42,145 nt of DNA from JBDKVA01 sp039679375 (GCA_039679375.1 JBDKVA010000148.1:1-42145); one strand, 5' to 3'. Positions 8,658-16,792 are shown, counted from the first letter of the stretch. A program made the numbers and translations. Notes: a model not told the origin generated them from the letters alone.

Positions 8658-9746
8658 TTAATCGTTACTCCGCCGCATCTCTTTTCCTATTTCATCCATA
8701 ACCTCGCCCCATAGTCCAAAGCGTGGAACTGCACCGTGTCCCCATCCGCAGCCGCCGGATACAATCAGCTTGCTGCCGGCGTCCGCCATTGCTTTTCTGA
8801 TCTTTGCTTTAAGCCTTGCCTTGATTTCCTCACGGTCACTTCCGCTAAGATCACTCGGAGATTTGACCAGAGAATCCCACTCTTTGTAGCTGCCGCCTTT
8901 GGAGTGGTCTAAGCCGCCTATGAGCACCTTATCGGTCAGCTTTCTCATTTCTGCAAGACTGTGTTGTCCCTTGTGCTGATCAGCCCAGTTGAACGCGTCA
9001 ACGGGGTAATCAAGGAACCACTCGGAATGCTCCGCATCGCCATGGCATATATGGGCCATGTTGAACCATGTTTTGCTGCGGATGGACTCGATATTGCGTA
9101 TATCGTACTTCCTGCCGAATTCCTCAAACATTTCTTTACCCATGAGCTTGGCCATACCGGCCTGATAAGCGAAAAAGAAGCCGTCTGCTCCCGCATTGAC
9201 AAACTCATCCATCAGTTTCATATTCGTTTCGGAAACAACCTCCAGGCCAATCCTTGCATATTTTTCAGAATACCTGAAATGAGCAACGATGGCGTCCTGA
9301 CGGAAGTATCCGCCAGTCATCTCTCCCATCCAGATAAATGGGCTGAAAATTGTGGGAAGCACAGGGACCTCTCCCTTGAAATGGTCGCAGATAATCTTTA
9401 CTGCTTCAATCTCACGTGCAAAAGCACCTTTTTTCATATCGGGGACCTTGATCTTTGCCCATTCATGCGGATCATTGATCGCATAGACAAGGGTGTTCTG
9501 CCAGGTCTCATCAAGGATGTGCTCGGCCGGTTTTAATACCTGGCCGAAGTCCTCCGTAAAATACATTCCGTTTGGCATTACCTTTATAAAATCAAACTGG
9601 TTTGCGTTCTGATAGTCGATAGTAGCCTTTGCCAGATCCTTTGCGTTTCTGTCCACCAGATTCATGTGCGGACCCCACGCTGTAAACGCCGGGCGATCTG
9701 CAATTTTACCTTCCAATACTGCCTTTAATCTTTGGGTATGTGTCAT
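8658..9746 (-). CDS. Uroporphyrinogen decarboxylase / MtaA-CmuA superfamily protein
   Basis: A 362-residue UroD-fold TIM barrel. It carries the zinc-ligand pattern of methylcobamide:thiol methyltransferases such as MtaA: His-x-Cys (H232, C234 in AHICHGD) and a distal Cys in SGGCGWGHG (C333). True haem-pathway UroD lacks this set, so a methyl- or alkyl-transfer role is more likely than porphyrin decarboxylation. The start follows AGGAGG with a 9-nt gap. It lies in the operon between the ATPase gene (54 bp gap) and the twin AroE-like genes (25 bp). No corrinoid-binding protein is encoded in the operon, so the methyl acceptor or donor is unclear. It might instead act directly on the imported substrate. 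The fold is confident; the reaction is not. Confidence 0.85.
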   Translation of the reverse strand: MTHTQRLKAVLEGKIADRPAFTAWGPHMNLVDRNAKDLAKATIDYQNANQFDFIKVMPNGMYFTEDFGQVLKPAEHILDETWQNTLVYAINDPHEWAKIKVPDMKKGAFAREIEAVKIICDHFKGEVPVLPTIFSPFIWMGEMTGGYFRQDAIVAHFRYSEKYARIGLEVVSETNMKLMDEFVNAGADGFFFAYQAGMAKLMGKEMFEEFGRKYDIRNIESIRSKTWFNMAHICHGDAEHSEWFLDYPVDAFNWADQHKGQHSLAEMRKLTDKVLIGGLDHSKGGSYKEWDSLVKSPSDLSGSDREEIKARLKAKIRKAMADAGSKLIVSGGCGWGHGAVPRFGLWGEVMDEIGKEMRRSND

Positions 9747-9800
9747 GTTGAGTTTCCTCCTGATTTTTTATTGATATATTTTTAATGCAATTTAAGCTGG

Positions 9801-10511
9801 CTACAGCCCGCCAAAGTATGCTTCACGCACCTTATCGGAATTAAGAAGCGACTCTGCCGTATCCGAAAGCACGATCCTGCCGGTTTCCAGCACATAGGCA
9901 CGGTCGGAATGCTTCAGCGCAACCTTGGCGTTCTGTTCAACAAGTAAAATGGTAGTGCCCATCTTTTTTATCCTGACTATCATCTCGAATATTTCATTTA
10001 TAATGAGAGGCGCTAATCCGAGCGACGGTTCATCGAGCAGAAGCAAGCGGGGCTTGCCCATTATTGCACGTCCTACCGCAAGCATTTGCTGTTCGCCTCC
10101 GGACAATGTGCCGGCTATCTGTGTTTCCCTGATTTTCAGCTTGGGGAACAGGCCGTATACTATCTCCAGACTCTCAGGCACCTCGGAATCGGGGCGGAGA
10201 TATGCGCCCATTAAGAGGTTATCCTTCACCGTAAAGTTGGGAAAGATCTGACGGCCTTCAGGGGAAAGAATAATGCCTTTTTTAACCATAAAACGGGTAT
10301 CCTTGTTGGTAATGTCCTCTCCATTATAGGTGATCTTTCCATGTGAACAGGTTTTCAGTCCCATGATCGTTCTCATGGTAGTGCTCTTCCCCGCGCCATT
10401 AGAGCCGATCAATGTGATGATCTCCCCCTGGTTTACCTCGATATTTATCCTTTTCAGTGCCTGAATACTGCCATAATTGACTTCCACATCATCAAGCTTT
10501 AATAAAGGCAT
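9801..10511 (-). CDS. livF: Branched-chain amino acid type ABC transporter ATPase (LivF-like)
   Basis: A 236-residue cytoplasmic ATPase of the HAAT (hydrophobic amino acid/carboxylate) importer family. Walker A is GSNGAGKST (36-44), the signature LSGGEQQ (136-142), Walker B LLLLDEP (156-162), and an EQN box follows in LLVEQNAKVAL, as usual for LivF. Its length is typical. The start codon lies 3 nt beyond the stop of the livG-like gene, with AAGGATG upstream as ribosome binding site. It forms a heterodimer with LivG to power the two permeases encoded further upstream. The co-transcribed catabolic genes suggest the cargo is the substrate of the glycyl-radical pathway, not necessarily leucine. 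Confidence 0.92.
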   Translation of the reverse strand: MPLLKLDDVEVNYGSIQALKRINIEVNQGEIITLIGSNGAGKSTTMRTIMGLKTCSHGKITYNGEDITNKDTRFMVKKGIILSPEGRQIFPNFTVKDNLLMGAYLRPDSEVPESLEIVYGLFPKLKIRETQIAGTLSGGEQQMLAVGRAIMGKPRLLLLDEPSLGLAPLIINEIFEMIVRIKKMGTTILLVEQNAKVALKHSDRAYVLETGRIVLSDTAESLLNSDKVREAYFGGL

Positions 10512-10514
10512 GTA

Positions 10515-11279
10515 TTACTCATCCTTTCCTAAATAAGCTTCTATCACCTTAGAATTGGACTTTACCTCAGCCGGGGTCCCGCTGGCGATAAGTCGGCCGT
10601 TGTCAAGCACATAAATTCTTTCGCATATATTCATAACAAACTTCATATCATGCTCGATAAGCAAAATAGTATAGCCCATCTTCTTTAACTTTTCCACCGT
10701 GTGCACAAGCCGCTCGGTCTCCTGCTCGTTCATTCCGGCAGCAGGTTCGTCCAGCAGCAGCAGCTGGGGCTCGCATGCAAGCGCGCGCGCTATTTCCAGC
10801 TCTCTCTGAGAGCCATAGGGGAGACTTGTTGCCATTTCAAAACGCAGATCATACAAATTGAACAGCCGGAGCAATTCTTCCGCTTTTTCATGTACCTGGC
10901 GGTCTTCCTCACGCTTTGCCCGGGTATTGAAGACGGCGGCAAATATATTTGTTTTTGTGCGGGCGTGTTTACCGACTATGACATTATCCAGCACGGTAAG
11001 CCTTTTAAATAGCCTGATATTCTGGAATGTCCTGGCAAACCCCTGTTTTGTGATCTTATAAGGCTTCCAGCCTGTAATATCCTTATCCAGCATCTTCACG
11101 GCGCCCTCAGTAGGCTTGTACATACCGGTGATACAGTTGAACAGGGTGGTTTTACCTGCGCCATTTGGTCCTATTATTCCGACTATCTCGCCCTTCTGTA
11201 TCTGAAGGCTTATGTTTTCCAAAGCAACCAATCCGCCAAAGCGCTGGTTTAATCCTGTTACTTTTAAGATATCTGTCAT
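10515..11279 (-). CDS. livG: Branched-chain amino acid type ABC transporter ATPase (LivG-like)
   Basis: A 254-residue ATPase. Walker A GPNGAGKT (37-44) and Walker B LLLLDEP (173-179) are intact, and an IEHD motif follows (LLIEHDMKFVM) as in LivG proteins. The signature region reads LPYGSQRELEIARALA, so the usual LSGGQ is degenerate, which is normal for LivG. The frame opens with GTG at 11288, but the ATG at 11279 is the better start because AGGAGG lies 8 nt before it. The first 128 bp overlap, in another frame, the end of the livM-like gene. Pairs with LivF. Confidence 0.92.
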   Translation of the reverse strand: MTDILKVTGLNQRFGGLVALENISLQIQKGEIVGIIGPNGAGKTTLFNCITGMYKPTEGAVKMLDKDITGWKPYKITKQGFARTFQNIRLFKRLTVLDNVIVGKHARTKTNIFAAVFNTRAKREEDRQVHEKAEELLRLFNLYDLRFEMATSLPYGSQRELEIARALACEPQLLLLDEPAAGMNEQETERLVHTVEKLKKMGYTILLIEHDMKFVMNICERIYVLDNGRLIASGTPAEVKSNSKVIEAYLGKDE

Positions 11280-12282
11280 GTTCTGCACCTCCTGTAACTG
11301 GTATTTGAGCCTTTGACAAGTTCATTTTCTGAGCCAGATATTTGAAGTTAATAGAGCCGAACAAACCATACGGACGAACCAGCATCAACAGAACCAGCAG
11401 CATACCGTAAATAAGCTGACGGTATTGTTGGAAGCCGCGCAGCAGCTCAGGTAATATTGAAAGCGTAATTGCTCCAAAAAAGCTGCCGAACATATTGCCC
11501 AAACCGCCGAAAATGACCATAACAAGCATTTCATTTGACTGGACGCCTGAGAAGCTGCTCGGGTCGATGAAACCGGTATACTGTGCAAAGAAAGCACCCG
11601 CCACACCGGCCAGCATGGAGGAAACGATGAAAATGATCAGCTTGTACCTGAAGATATTGACGCCCATTGCTTCCGCTGCCAGATCATCGTCGCGGATTGC
11701 CAGTACTGCATAACCGATACGTGAATTCATGATATTTTTAATAATGATCGCCGTTAAGATCACCAGGATTAGAATTAAAAAGTAGAAACCCCTCTGTGAG
11801 GTGATCCTAAGTCCAAAAAAAGCAGGCTTTGGGATCGCCATAATTCCTAAAGGGCCGCGTGTCAGCTTCATCCAATTGATCTCCACAACCCGGATGATTT
11901 CACAAAATACCATCGTGACAATAGTAAAGTAGTAGCCCTTGAGTTTAAGTACCGGGAGGCCCAATATTGCGCCAAACAGCCCGGCCATCACAGCCGAAAG
12001 GATAAATGTGATCTCGGAAGGCAGCCCTGCACGGGTTGCCAAAATAGCCGTAGTATATGCGCCAATGCCCCAGAATGCCGCGTGGCCGAAAGACATCTGT
12101 CCCAGCATGCCGGTCATCAAATTCAGGCTCAGCGCTAACATAACATACATCAGAGATATAATTCCTATACGCAGGACATATTTTGAACTAAAAATAAAAG
12201 GAAATGCCGCTGCAAGAATCAATACCAAAGACATAAATAGAACCTTGTTTTTGACGAGCTTTATGCAAAACTTTTCTAGCAT
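11152..12282 (-). CDS. livM: Branched-chain amino acid type ABC transporter permease (LivM-like)
   Basis: A 376-residue inner-membrane permease with about ten hydrophobic segments, starting after AAAGGAG with a 7-nt gap. It contains the LivM landmarks GQMSFGHAAFWGIGAY and the cytoplasmic loop DDDLAAEAMGVN, followed by GMFGSFFGA and MLVRPYGLFG near the usual family end. About 60 residues then continue past the normal C-terminus. They are hydrophilic, resemble nothing I know and run through the livG start region, giving a 128-bp out-of-frame overlap. The tail may be real, or the true stop may be masked by a sequencing or natural frameshift. The permease function is not in doubt. Confidence 0.9.
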   Translation of the reverse strand: MLEKFCIKLVKNKVLFMSLVLILAAAFPFIFSSKYVLRIGIISLMYVMLALSLNLMTGMLGQMSFGHAAFWGIGAYTTAILATRAGLPSEITFILSAVMAGLFGAILGLPVLKLKGYYFTIVTMVFCEIIRVVEINWMKLTRGPLGIMAIPKPAFFGLRITSQRGFYFLILILVILTAIIIKNIMNSRIGYAVLAIRDDDLAAEAMGVNIFRYKLIIFIVSSMLAGVAGAFFAQYTGFIDPSSFSGVQSNEMLVMVIFGGLGNMFGSFFGAITLSILPELLRGFQQYRQLIYGMLLVLLMLVRPYGLFGSINFKYLAQKMNLSKAQIPVTGGAEHDRYLKSNRIKPALWRIGCFGKHKPSDTEGRDSRNNRTKWRR

Positions 12283-12294
12283 TCCATTTCTCCT

Positions 12295-13173
12295 TTAAAC
12301 CTTATTAACCTGTTTTCTGCCAAAGAAACCGCTGGGCCGGAACAGTAGAACAACGATGAGTATTGTAAATGCAATTGCATCGCGGTAACCGGAACTGATG
12401 TATCCTGCTGCAATCGTCTCGATGACTCCGATGCATAGTCCGCCTACCACAGCGCCGTGCAGTATTCCTACACCTCCAAGAATTGCAGAAGCGAAGGTCT
12501 TCATGCCAATCATGGTACCCATGTTTGTATCAACCGACTGATAGTACATAGCTACCAGCGTACCCGAGATACATGCCAGGAAACCGCTCACAATAAAGGT
12601 GAAGGAAATAACGGTATTGATATTAATGCCCATCAGTTTGGCAGCCTCCATGTTCTGCGCTGTGCATCTCATAGCCTTGCCAAGCTTTGTCTTGTACACA
12701 ATAACCGATAAAATACACATCAGAGCGAAGGCCGTAGCTAGAATTATAATCTGCGTCCAGCTTATCACAGCACTTCCAACGTGGAATTTTCCAAAATTAA
12801 TTTGATTGCTGAAAGGTTTCGTCTCGCTTCCGTAAAAAATCATAACAACGTTGTCGAGAACCATAGACATGCCTAATGTCGTAATCAAGCCTGAAATCTT
12901 CGGAGCGCCTTTTGTCCTCAACCTGTGAAGAGCAAAGCGGTCTAAACAATATGCGACCAAACCGGTCAATATAATACTAAGGAAGAAAGCAAGATAAAAA
13001 TGATGATGGGTAACGTTATACAGCATCAGGGAGAGATATGCGCCAACCATATATAAAGAACCGTTTGCAAAGTTTGTGAGCTCCAATACTCCAAAAACCA
13101 TTGAAAAGCCAATAGCCACCAGTGCATAGGTACTGCCTATCGTAAGGCCGTTAATCAATTGTTGTAATAACAT
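12295..13173 (-). CDS. livH: Branched-chain amino acid type ABC transporter permease (LivH-like)
   Basis: A 292-residue permease beginning MLLQQLINGLTIGSTYALVA, the characteristic LivH N-terminus. The frame is open upstream to 13206, but the ATG at 13171-13173 is 7 nt from AGGAGG and matches the family start. Other landmarks are NFANGSLYMVGAY, the coupling-helix segment RCTAQNMEAAKLMGIN (the EAA-like loop) and AILGGVGILHGAVVGG. It ends LLFRPSGFFG. It pairs with the LivM-like permease to form the membrane channel. It is separated from the upstream binding-protein gene by a strong stem-loop. Confidence 0.93.
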   Translation of the reverse strand: MLLQQLINGLTIGSTYALVAIGFSMVFGVLELTNFANGSLYMVGAYLSLMLYNVTHHHFYLAFFLSIILTGLVAYCLDRFALHRLRTKGAPKISGLITTLGMSMVLDNVVMIFYGSETKPFSNQINFGKFHVGSAVISWTQIIILATAFALMCILSVIVYKTKLGKAMRCTAQNMEAAKLMGININTVISFTFIVSGFLACISGTLVAMYYQSVDTNMGTMIGMKTFASAILGGVGILHGAVVGGLCIGVIETIAAGYISSGYRDAIAFTILIVVLLFRPSGFFGRKQVNKV

Positions 13174-13200
13174 CACATTTCCTCCTGGGTTTTGGTGGTC

Positions 13201-13233
13201 TGCCATACCCCCTTATTATAAGGGGGTATGGCA
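13201..13233 (-). repeat. Intra-operon stem-loop between livJ and livH
   Basis: A nearly perfect palindrome of 33 bases: two 16-base arms around a single central base, with five G-C pairs in a row in each arm. There is no T-run after it on the minus strand. It lies between the livJ stop (13253) and the livH ribosome binding site. Hairpins here in binding-protein operons commonly block 3' exonuclease or partly terminate transcription, so that more binding protein than permease is made. That role is inferred. Confidence 0.7.
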
Positions 13234-13252
13234 TTTCGATAGCTCTTATTTA

Positions 13253-14479
13253 TCAGTTTGCTCTCACAAAGTTGCCGTCTTTAAGCTGAAATACGTAGAT
13301 GCCCTTGACCATCTCTTTGTTTTCGTTGAACTTCATATTGAAGCCGGAGAGACCGGCATAATCTCTAATGGAGGCTATGTCTTTTCTCAATGCTTCACTA
13401 TCGGTACCAACCTTGGAAACGCTGTCCAACAGGATATTAACAGTATCAAATGCCTGTGCCGAGAAGCCATCCGGAGTTTTGTTATAAGCCGCTTTGTAAT
13501 CTTCAATGAATTTTTTCGTTGAATCATCAAGATTGGATGATTCCAGTACGGAAGGCATAAAGCAGGGAGTGCTGCTAAGGATAATAGCGCCGTCTGCTTT
13601 ATTTCCTATAACCTTGAGGAATTCCTCTGTGAGACACATGCCGGGGCCGATAAGCTGTGCATTAATGTCGAGGCCTTTTGACTGCATGAATATCTGCGCA
13701 GCATCACTGTAAGCTGAGGAAGCGTAGATAATGTCAGGATTTTTCGTTTTGACATTGGAAAGAATAGGAGTAAAGTCTTTGGTTTGTCCCGGTACATATG
13801 ACTCCAATGCGACCATCTCGCCGCCAAGCTCTTTCCACTTGTCTGCAAACAGCTTGGAAGCCTGTACGCCCTGGTCGGTATTTTGATAGATGATGGCCAG
13901 CTTCTTTGCGCCGAACTTTTTAAATACTTCGTTTGCGAACTCTGCACCCTCGTATTTCTGGCTCATAACACATGAGAACATCATGGTGCCCATACTTGGA
14001 AAATCAGTGTGAGAAGCAGTGGGACTGAGAAGCAGCAGCTTGTTCTCTTCGAACACAGGAGCTGCGGCCATTGCACAGGACGAAGTGAAGCTGCCCAGGC
14101 CTGCTATAACAGTTGAGTCAGCCGCAATTTTGTTGGCAAGATTAACTGCCTCTTTAGGATCGCCCTTATCGTCGTTGAACTCAGCAACATAGTTGGTTCC
14201 ATTCTTCTCATTATAGTGTTTGACTGCAAGCTCGGCGCCGTTTTTCAACGATTGACCGTACTGCATGAGATCACCTGTGAGAGGGAAGAAAAATGCGAGT
14301 TTGTTTTTGCTGTCCGGCTTGCTGCTTGCTTGTGCTGGAGTAGTAGAAGCAGTGGTAACGGAAGATTGTGAAGAATCGTTCTCTGCAGGCTTGCTGCCGC
14401 ATCCGGAAAATACCGCACAAATGAGAACTGCACTTAGTACCATGCCCATTGCTTTTGCCATTTTACTTCTTGTTTTCAT
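13253..14479 (-). CDS. livJ: ABC transporter substrate-binding lipoprotein (LivJ-like, periplasmic-binding type 1)
   Basis: A 408-residue extracellular receptor. The N-terminus has a lipoprotein signal (basic residues, hydrophobic stretch, lipobox FSGC with the lipidated Cys at 27), then a Ser/Thr-rich linker. The mature part shows FFPLTGDLMQYGQSLKNGAELAVKHYN-type features of the LivJ/amide-binding fold (described here as a Gly-rich ligand loop followed by a long helix), GLGSFTSSCAMA and YQNTDQG. It is the first gene of the predicted 11-gene operon, starting 9 nt after AGGAGG. It determines the specificity of the importer. The ligand is unknown; family members bind branched-chain amino acids, amides, and aromatic or small carboxylates. 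Confidence 0.92.
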   Translation of the reverse strand: MKTRSKMAKAMGMVLSAVLICAVFSGCGSKPAENDSSQSSVTTASTTPAQASSKPDSKNKLAFFFPLTGDLMQYGQSLKNGAELAVKHYNEKNGTNYVAEFNDDKGDPKEAVNLANKIAADSTVIAGLGSFTSSCAMAAAPVFEENKLLLLSPTASHTDFPSMGTMMFSCVMSQKYEGAEFANEVFKKFGAKKLAIIYQNTDQGVQASKLFADKWKELGGEMVALESYVPGQTKDFTPILSNVKTKNPDIIYASSAYSDAAQIFMQSKGLDINAQLIGPGMCLTEEFLKVIGNKADGAIILSSTPCFMPSVLESSNLDDSTKKFIEDYKAAYNKTPDGFSAQAFDTVNILLDSVSKVGTDSEALRKDIASIRDYAGLSGFNMKFNENKEMVKGIYVFQLKDGNFVRAN

Positions 14480-14502
14480 GTTATTTTTCCTCCTGATTTA
14501 AT

Positions 14503-14531
14503 ATTATATTCAACCTAGGGTTAAATATCAG
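14503..14531 (-). promoter_or_regulatory. Candidate promoter/operator of the livJ-glycyl radical operon
   Basis: On the minus strand TATAAT (14503-14508) is preceded after exactly 17 bp by the weak -35 CTGATA (14526-14531). The 17-bp spacer (14509-14525) is itself an imperfect palindrome with TTTAACC and GGTTGAA arms, so a dimeric regulator bound there would sit between the two hexamers. A second possibility in the same gap is TTTACA with TATTTA, also 17 bp apart, slightly upstream. The LacI-family gene upstream is the natural candidate regulator, although this palindrome differs from the one at its own promoter. Confidence 0.45.
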
Positions 14532-14745
14532 ATTTAGATAATTATGTAAACTTATTTTTTCTTAGGTGAATTAATGAAAGTGAACATAGCAAACCAAGCA
14601 TACACTTCCTGTAAAAAGTAACAGCGATGCATATATTTACTTTATAGGCAAACAATTATTTAAAATACGATATAGATAGTGTTGACAAGGATATTGCACC
14701 TGTGGATGTAAATTATTTATGGCAGCGTGAATAACTGCAGTTTCA

Positions 14746-15732
14746 TCAAAATGTCTTTCTTCTCACAAGTTCAATAAGCAAACGGTGATCCTTATAATCA
14801 TTACCACCCTCTTTAATGCGCTTAATAAGAATTTCAGCAGCTTTTTCCCCCATTTTGATAGTCGGATGTCTTAAGACCGAAAGAGGCGGGTTAGTAACCT
14901 CAGCCCATATGGAATCTCCCACCCCCAGTAATGCTACTTCGTTGGGAATCTTAACCTTCTTTTTAATCAGGTATTGCATTGCGCCTATCGTCATCAGGTT
15001 ATTCGCAACAAATAGTGCTGTCATCCGGCCATCGTCAAGCAGCTCCGCGGTTTTCTCATAGCCGCTTTCAAACCTTGAATTACCCGACTTGATAAGCGCC
15101 GGGTCAATTGGGATATTATGTGCCTGCAATGCTCTGACATAACCCTGCATACGTTCTTCTGTGGTGGAAATGCCCGGAATACCATTGATGATGCCGATCG
15201 ACCGATGCCCGTTTTCAATTAGTAATGAGATTGCCTCGAATGTAGCATCTTCATTGTTGCCCATTACACAATCCGCATCATAGCCCTTGGCTTTACGGTC
15301 AAGAAATACAATCGGATACCTGTTGTTCATATTTTTTAAATAAGAATGATCTCCCGGCGAAGGGAACATAAGCATTCCGTCAATCTGCTGGGAATTGAAT
15401 ATCTCCACCTGCTCTTTCTCGCATTCTATGTCCTCATGCGAATAGCCGATTATGAGCCGGTAACCTTGTTCGCGCAGTATCCATTCGATCGGCTCTATAA
15501 TATCCACCGAAAAATAGTTCGATATATTCGGCACAAGCAAACCGATACAGTTGCTCTTACTGCTCCGCAAGCTTTTAGCAATGCTATTGGAAACATACCC
15601 GAGTTCTTTTGCCGCATTGTTAACTTTCTCCATTACTTCGTCGGATACATATCTGGTCTTGTTGAAAACGTGTGAAACTGTCGCTGTGGAAACCCCTGCC
15701 AATTTTGCTACATCCCTGATTGTTGCTCTCAT
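14746..15732 (-). CDS. LacI/GalR-family transcriptional regulator
   Basis: A 328-residue repressor. An N-terminal helix-turn-helix with hinge (residues about 4-57: TIRDVAKLAGVSTATVSHVF, then AAKELGYVSNSIAKSLRS) is followed by a periplasmic-binding-type ligand domain (about 60-328, beginning IGLLVPNISNYFS). It lies 266 bp upstream of livJ on the same strand and most likely controls that operon in response to its substrate. Its own promoter is consensus and is followed directly by two overlapping palindromes, so it probably represses itself. LacI-family ligands are usually sugars or sugar-like polyols, which is a hint about the operon substrate. The ribosome binding site is weak (GAGAG). Confidence 0.93.
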   Translation of the reverse strand: MRATIRDVAKLAGVSTATVSHVFNKTRYVSDEVMEKVNNAAKELGYVSNSIAKSLRSSKSNCIGLLVPNISNYFSVDIIEPIEWILREQGYRLIIGYSHEDIECEKEQVEIFNSQQIDGMLMFPSPGDHSYLKNMNNRYPIVFLDRKAKGYDADCVMGNNEDATFEAISLLIENGHRSIGIINGIPGISTTEERMQGYVRALQAHNIPIDPALIKSGNSRFESGYEKTAELLDDGRMTALFVANNLMTIGAMQYLIKKKVKIPNEVALLGVGDSIWAEVTNPPLSVLRHPTIKMGEKAAEILIKRIKEGGNDYKDHRLLIELVRRKTF

Positions 15733-15751
15733 TAGATCACTCTCATTTTTG

Positions 15752-15770
15752 GTAATCGATTACGTAATCG
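15752..15770. promoter_or_regulatory. Double overlapping palindromic operator of the LacI-family gene
   Basis: Two perfect palindromes overlap: GTAATCGATTAC (15752-15763) and CGATTACGTAATCG (15757-15770). Both have the central CG (or CGAT) typical of LacI-family operators. They start just downstream of the -10 box of the regulator promoter and would cover the transcription start, an arrangement that fits autorepression. The overlap of two dyads shifted by 6 bp could give two mutually exclusive binding registers. Confidence 0.75.
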
Positions 15771-15779
15771 TTTAACTAA

Positions 15780-15808
15780 ATTATAATACTTCATTATAAC
15801 CTTGTCAA
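15780..15808 (-). promoter_or_regulatory. Consensus sigma-A promoter of the LacI-family gene
   Basis: TTGACA (15803-15808) and TATAAT (15780-15785) on the minus strand with exactly 17 bp between them, a perfect match to consensus. The predicted start is near 15773, within a few bases of the operator at 15752-15770. Confidence 0.88.
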
Positions 15809-15973
15809 CTACAATTTTGCTTGTGCTGCAAATTTGCTTACTTGCCTTTGCTTATTTATCCCTGCTTGTATTTGCGGGAAAGCGGGGCTGTTTAGGTTGC
15901 CGTGTGAAAAATGATGTGTTAATATAATGTAAGCGGGCATTTATATTGCATAAAAATAGGCTATATTAATTGA

Positions 15974-16792
15974 ATGAGAATTATGAATACTTATTGTTTA
16001 AGTGACCTAAAAAACCTGGATTTCGGTATAATGGGCATCAATTCTAAAGAAAAGCATTGTGAGCCGGGATTTCAATTAATTCAAAGAAAAGGGAGATCTC
16101 TGCATGGTTTTCTTTATGTTCTTGATGGCAACGCAGAATATATAACTCATAATAATGAAAAAATAGCGGTCGGGAAAAATGATATCATGTATATACCGAA
16201 AAATTGCAAATATGAGTCAAAAGCAAGTATTTCGGAATGCTATTGCTACATTATAATAAATATGGATATTATAGATAATACAAAATCAGATATTATTTTT
16301 ACAAATGATTTAAGTATAATTTTAAATTCAAATAGCTCTTATTATCAGAATATCTTCAAAGAAATCAACAATGCTTATATGATTGCAGGAATGGCATCAA
16401 ATATAAAATGCAAATATCTTGTTTATGAAATGTTGTATCATCTTGCACTCGATTTGTTTAAAAATGAGCTCAATTTAAACAAGTATTCAAAAATCTATCC
16501 CGGTATTTTATACCTGGAAGAGAACTGTTATAGGAGTATAAATATGTATGAGCTTGCTAATGCCTCCCATTTGAGCATTTCACATTTTAGAAGATTATTT
16601 GCTGCATATTTTGGAATGCCGCCGACTGAATATATTAATAAACTGAAAATCAAAAAGGCCTGTGAATTGCTGAAAAGCGGAATATATACCGTCAGCGAGG
16701 CTGCCGAAGAGGTAGGTATCGCCAATATTTACTACTTCAGCAGACTTTTTAAGAAAATAACTGGAGTCAGTCCGAAGAACATGATGAAATAA
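15974..16792 (+). CDS. AraC-family transcriptional regulator with cupin-type sensor domain
   Basis: A 272-residue protein. The N-terminal half looks like the AraC-type cupin (GFLYVLDGNAEYITHNNEKI, then a DIMYIPKNCKYE turn). The C-terminal 100 residues hold two helix-turn-helix motifs ending in the family signature VGIANIYYFSRLFKKITGVSP. It is the first plus-strand gene of the window, divergent from the LacI gene and convergent with a sugar-binding lipoprotein gene. Starts at 15974 or 15983 are both possible because no good ribosome binding site is visible. Base composition is clearly more A+T-rich than the catabolic operon. It may regulate the neighbouring sugar importer. Confidence 0.9.
   Translation: MRIMNTYCLSDLKNLDFGIMGINSKEKHCEPGFQLIQRKGRSLHGFLYVLDGNAEYITHNNEKIAVGKNDIMYIPKNCKYESKASISECYCYIIINMDIIDNTKSDIIFTNDLSIILNSNSSYYQNIFKEINNAYMIAGMASNIKCKYLVYEMLYHLALDLFKNELNLNKYSKIYPGILYLEENCYRSINMYELANASHLSISHFRRLFAAYFGMPPTEYINKLKIKKACELLKSGIYTVSEAAEEVGIANIYYFSRLFKKITGVSPKNMMK

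Noticed and set aside
8961..9536. 191-residue open frame on the plus strand
   Set aside because: It lies wholly antisense to the MtaA/UroD-like gene, has no ribosome binding site and shows no recognisable protein features.
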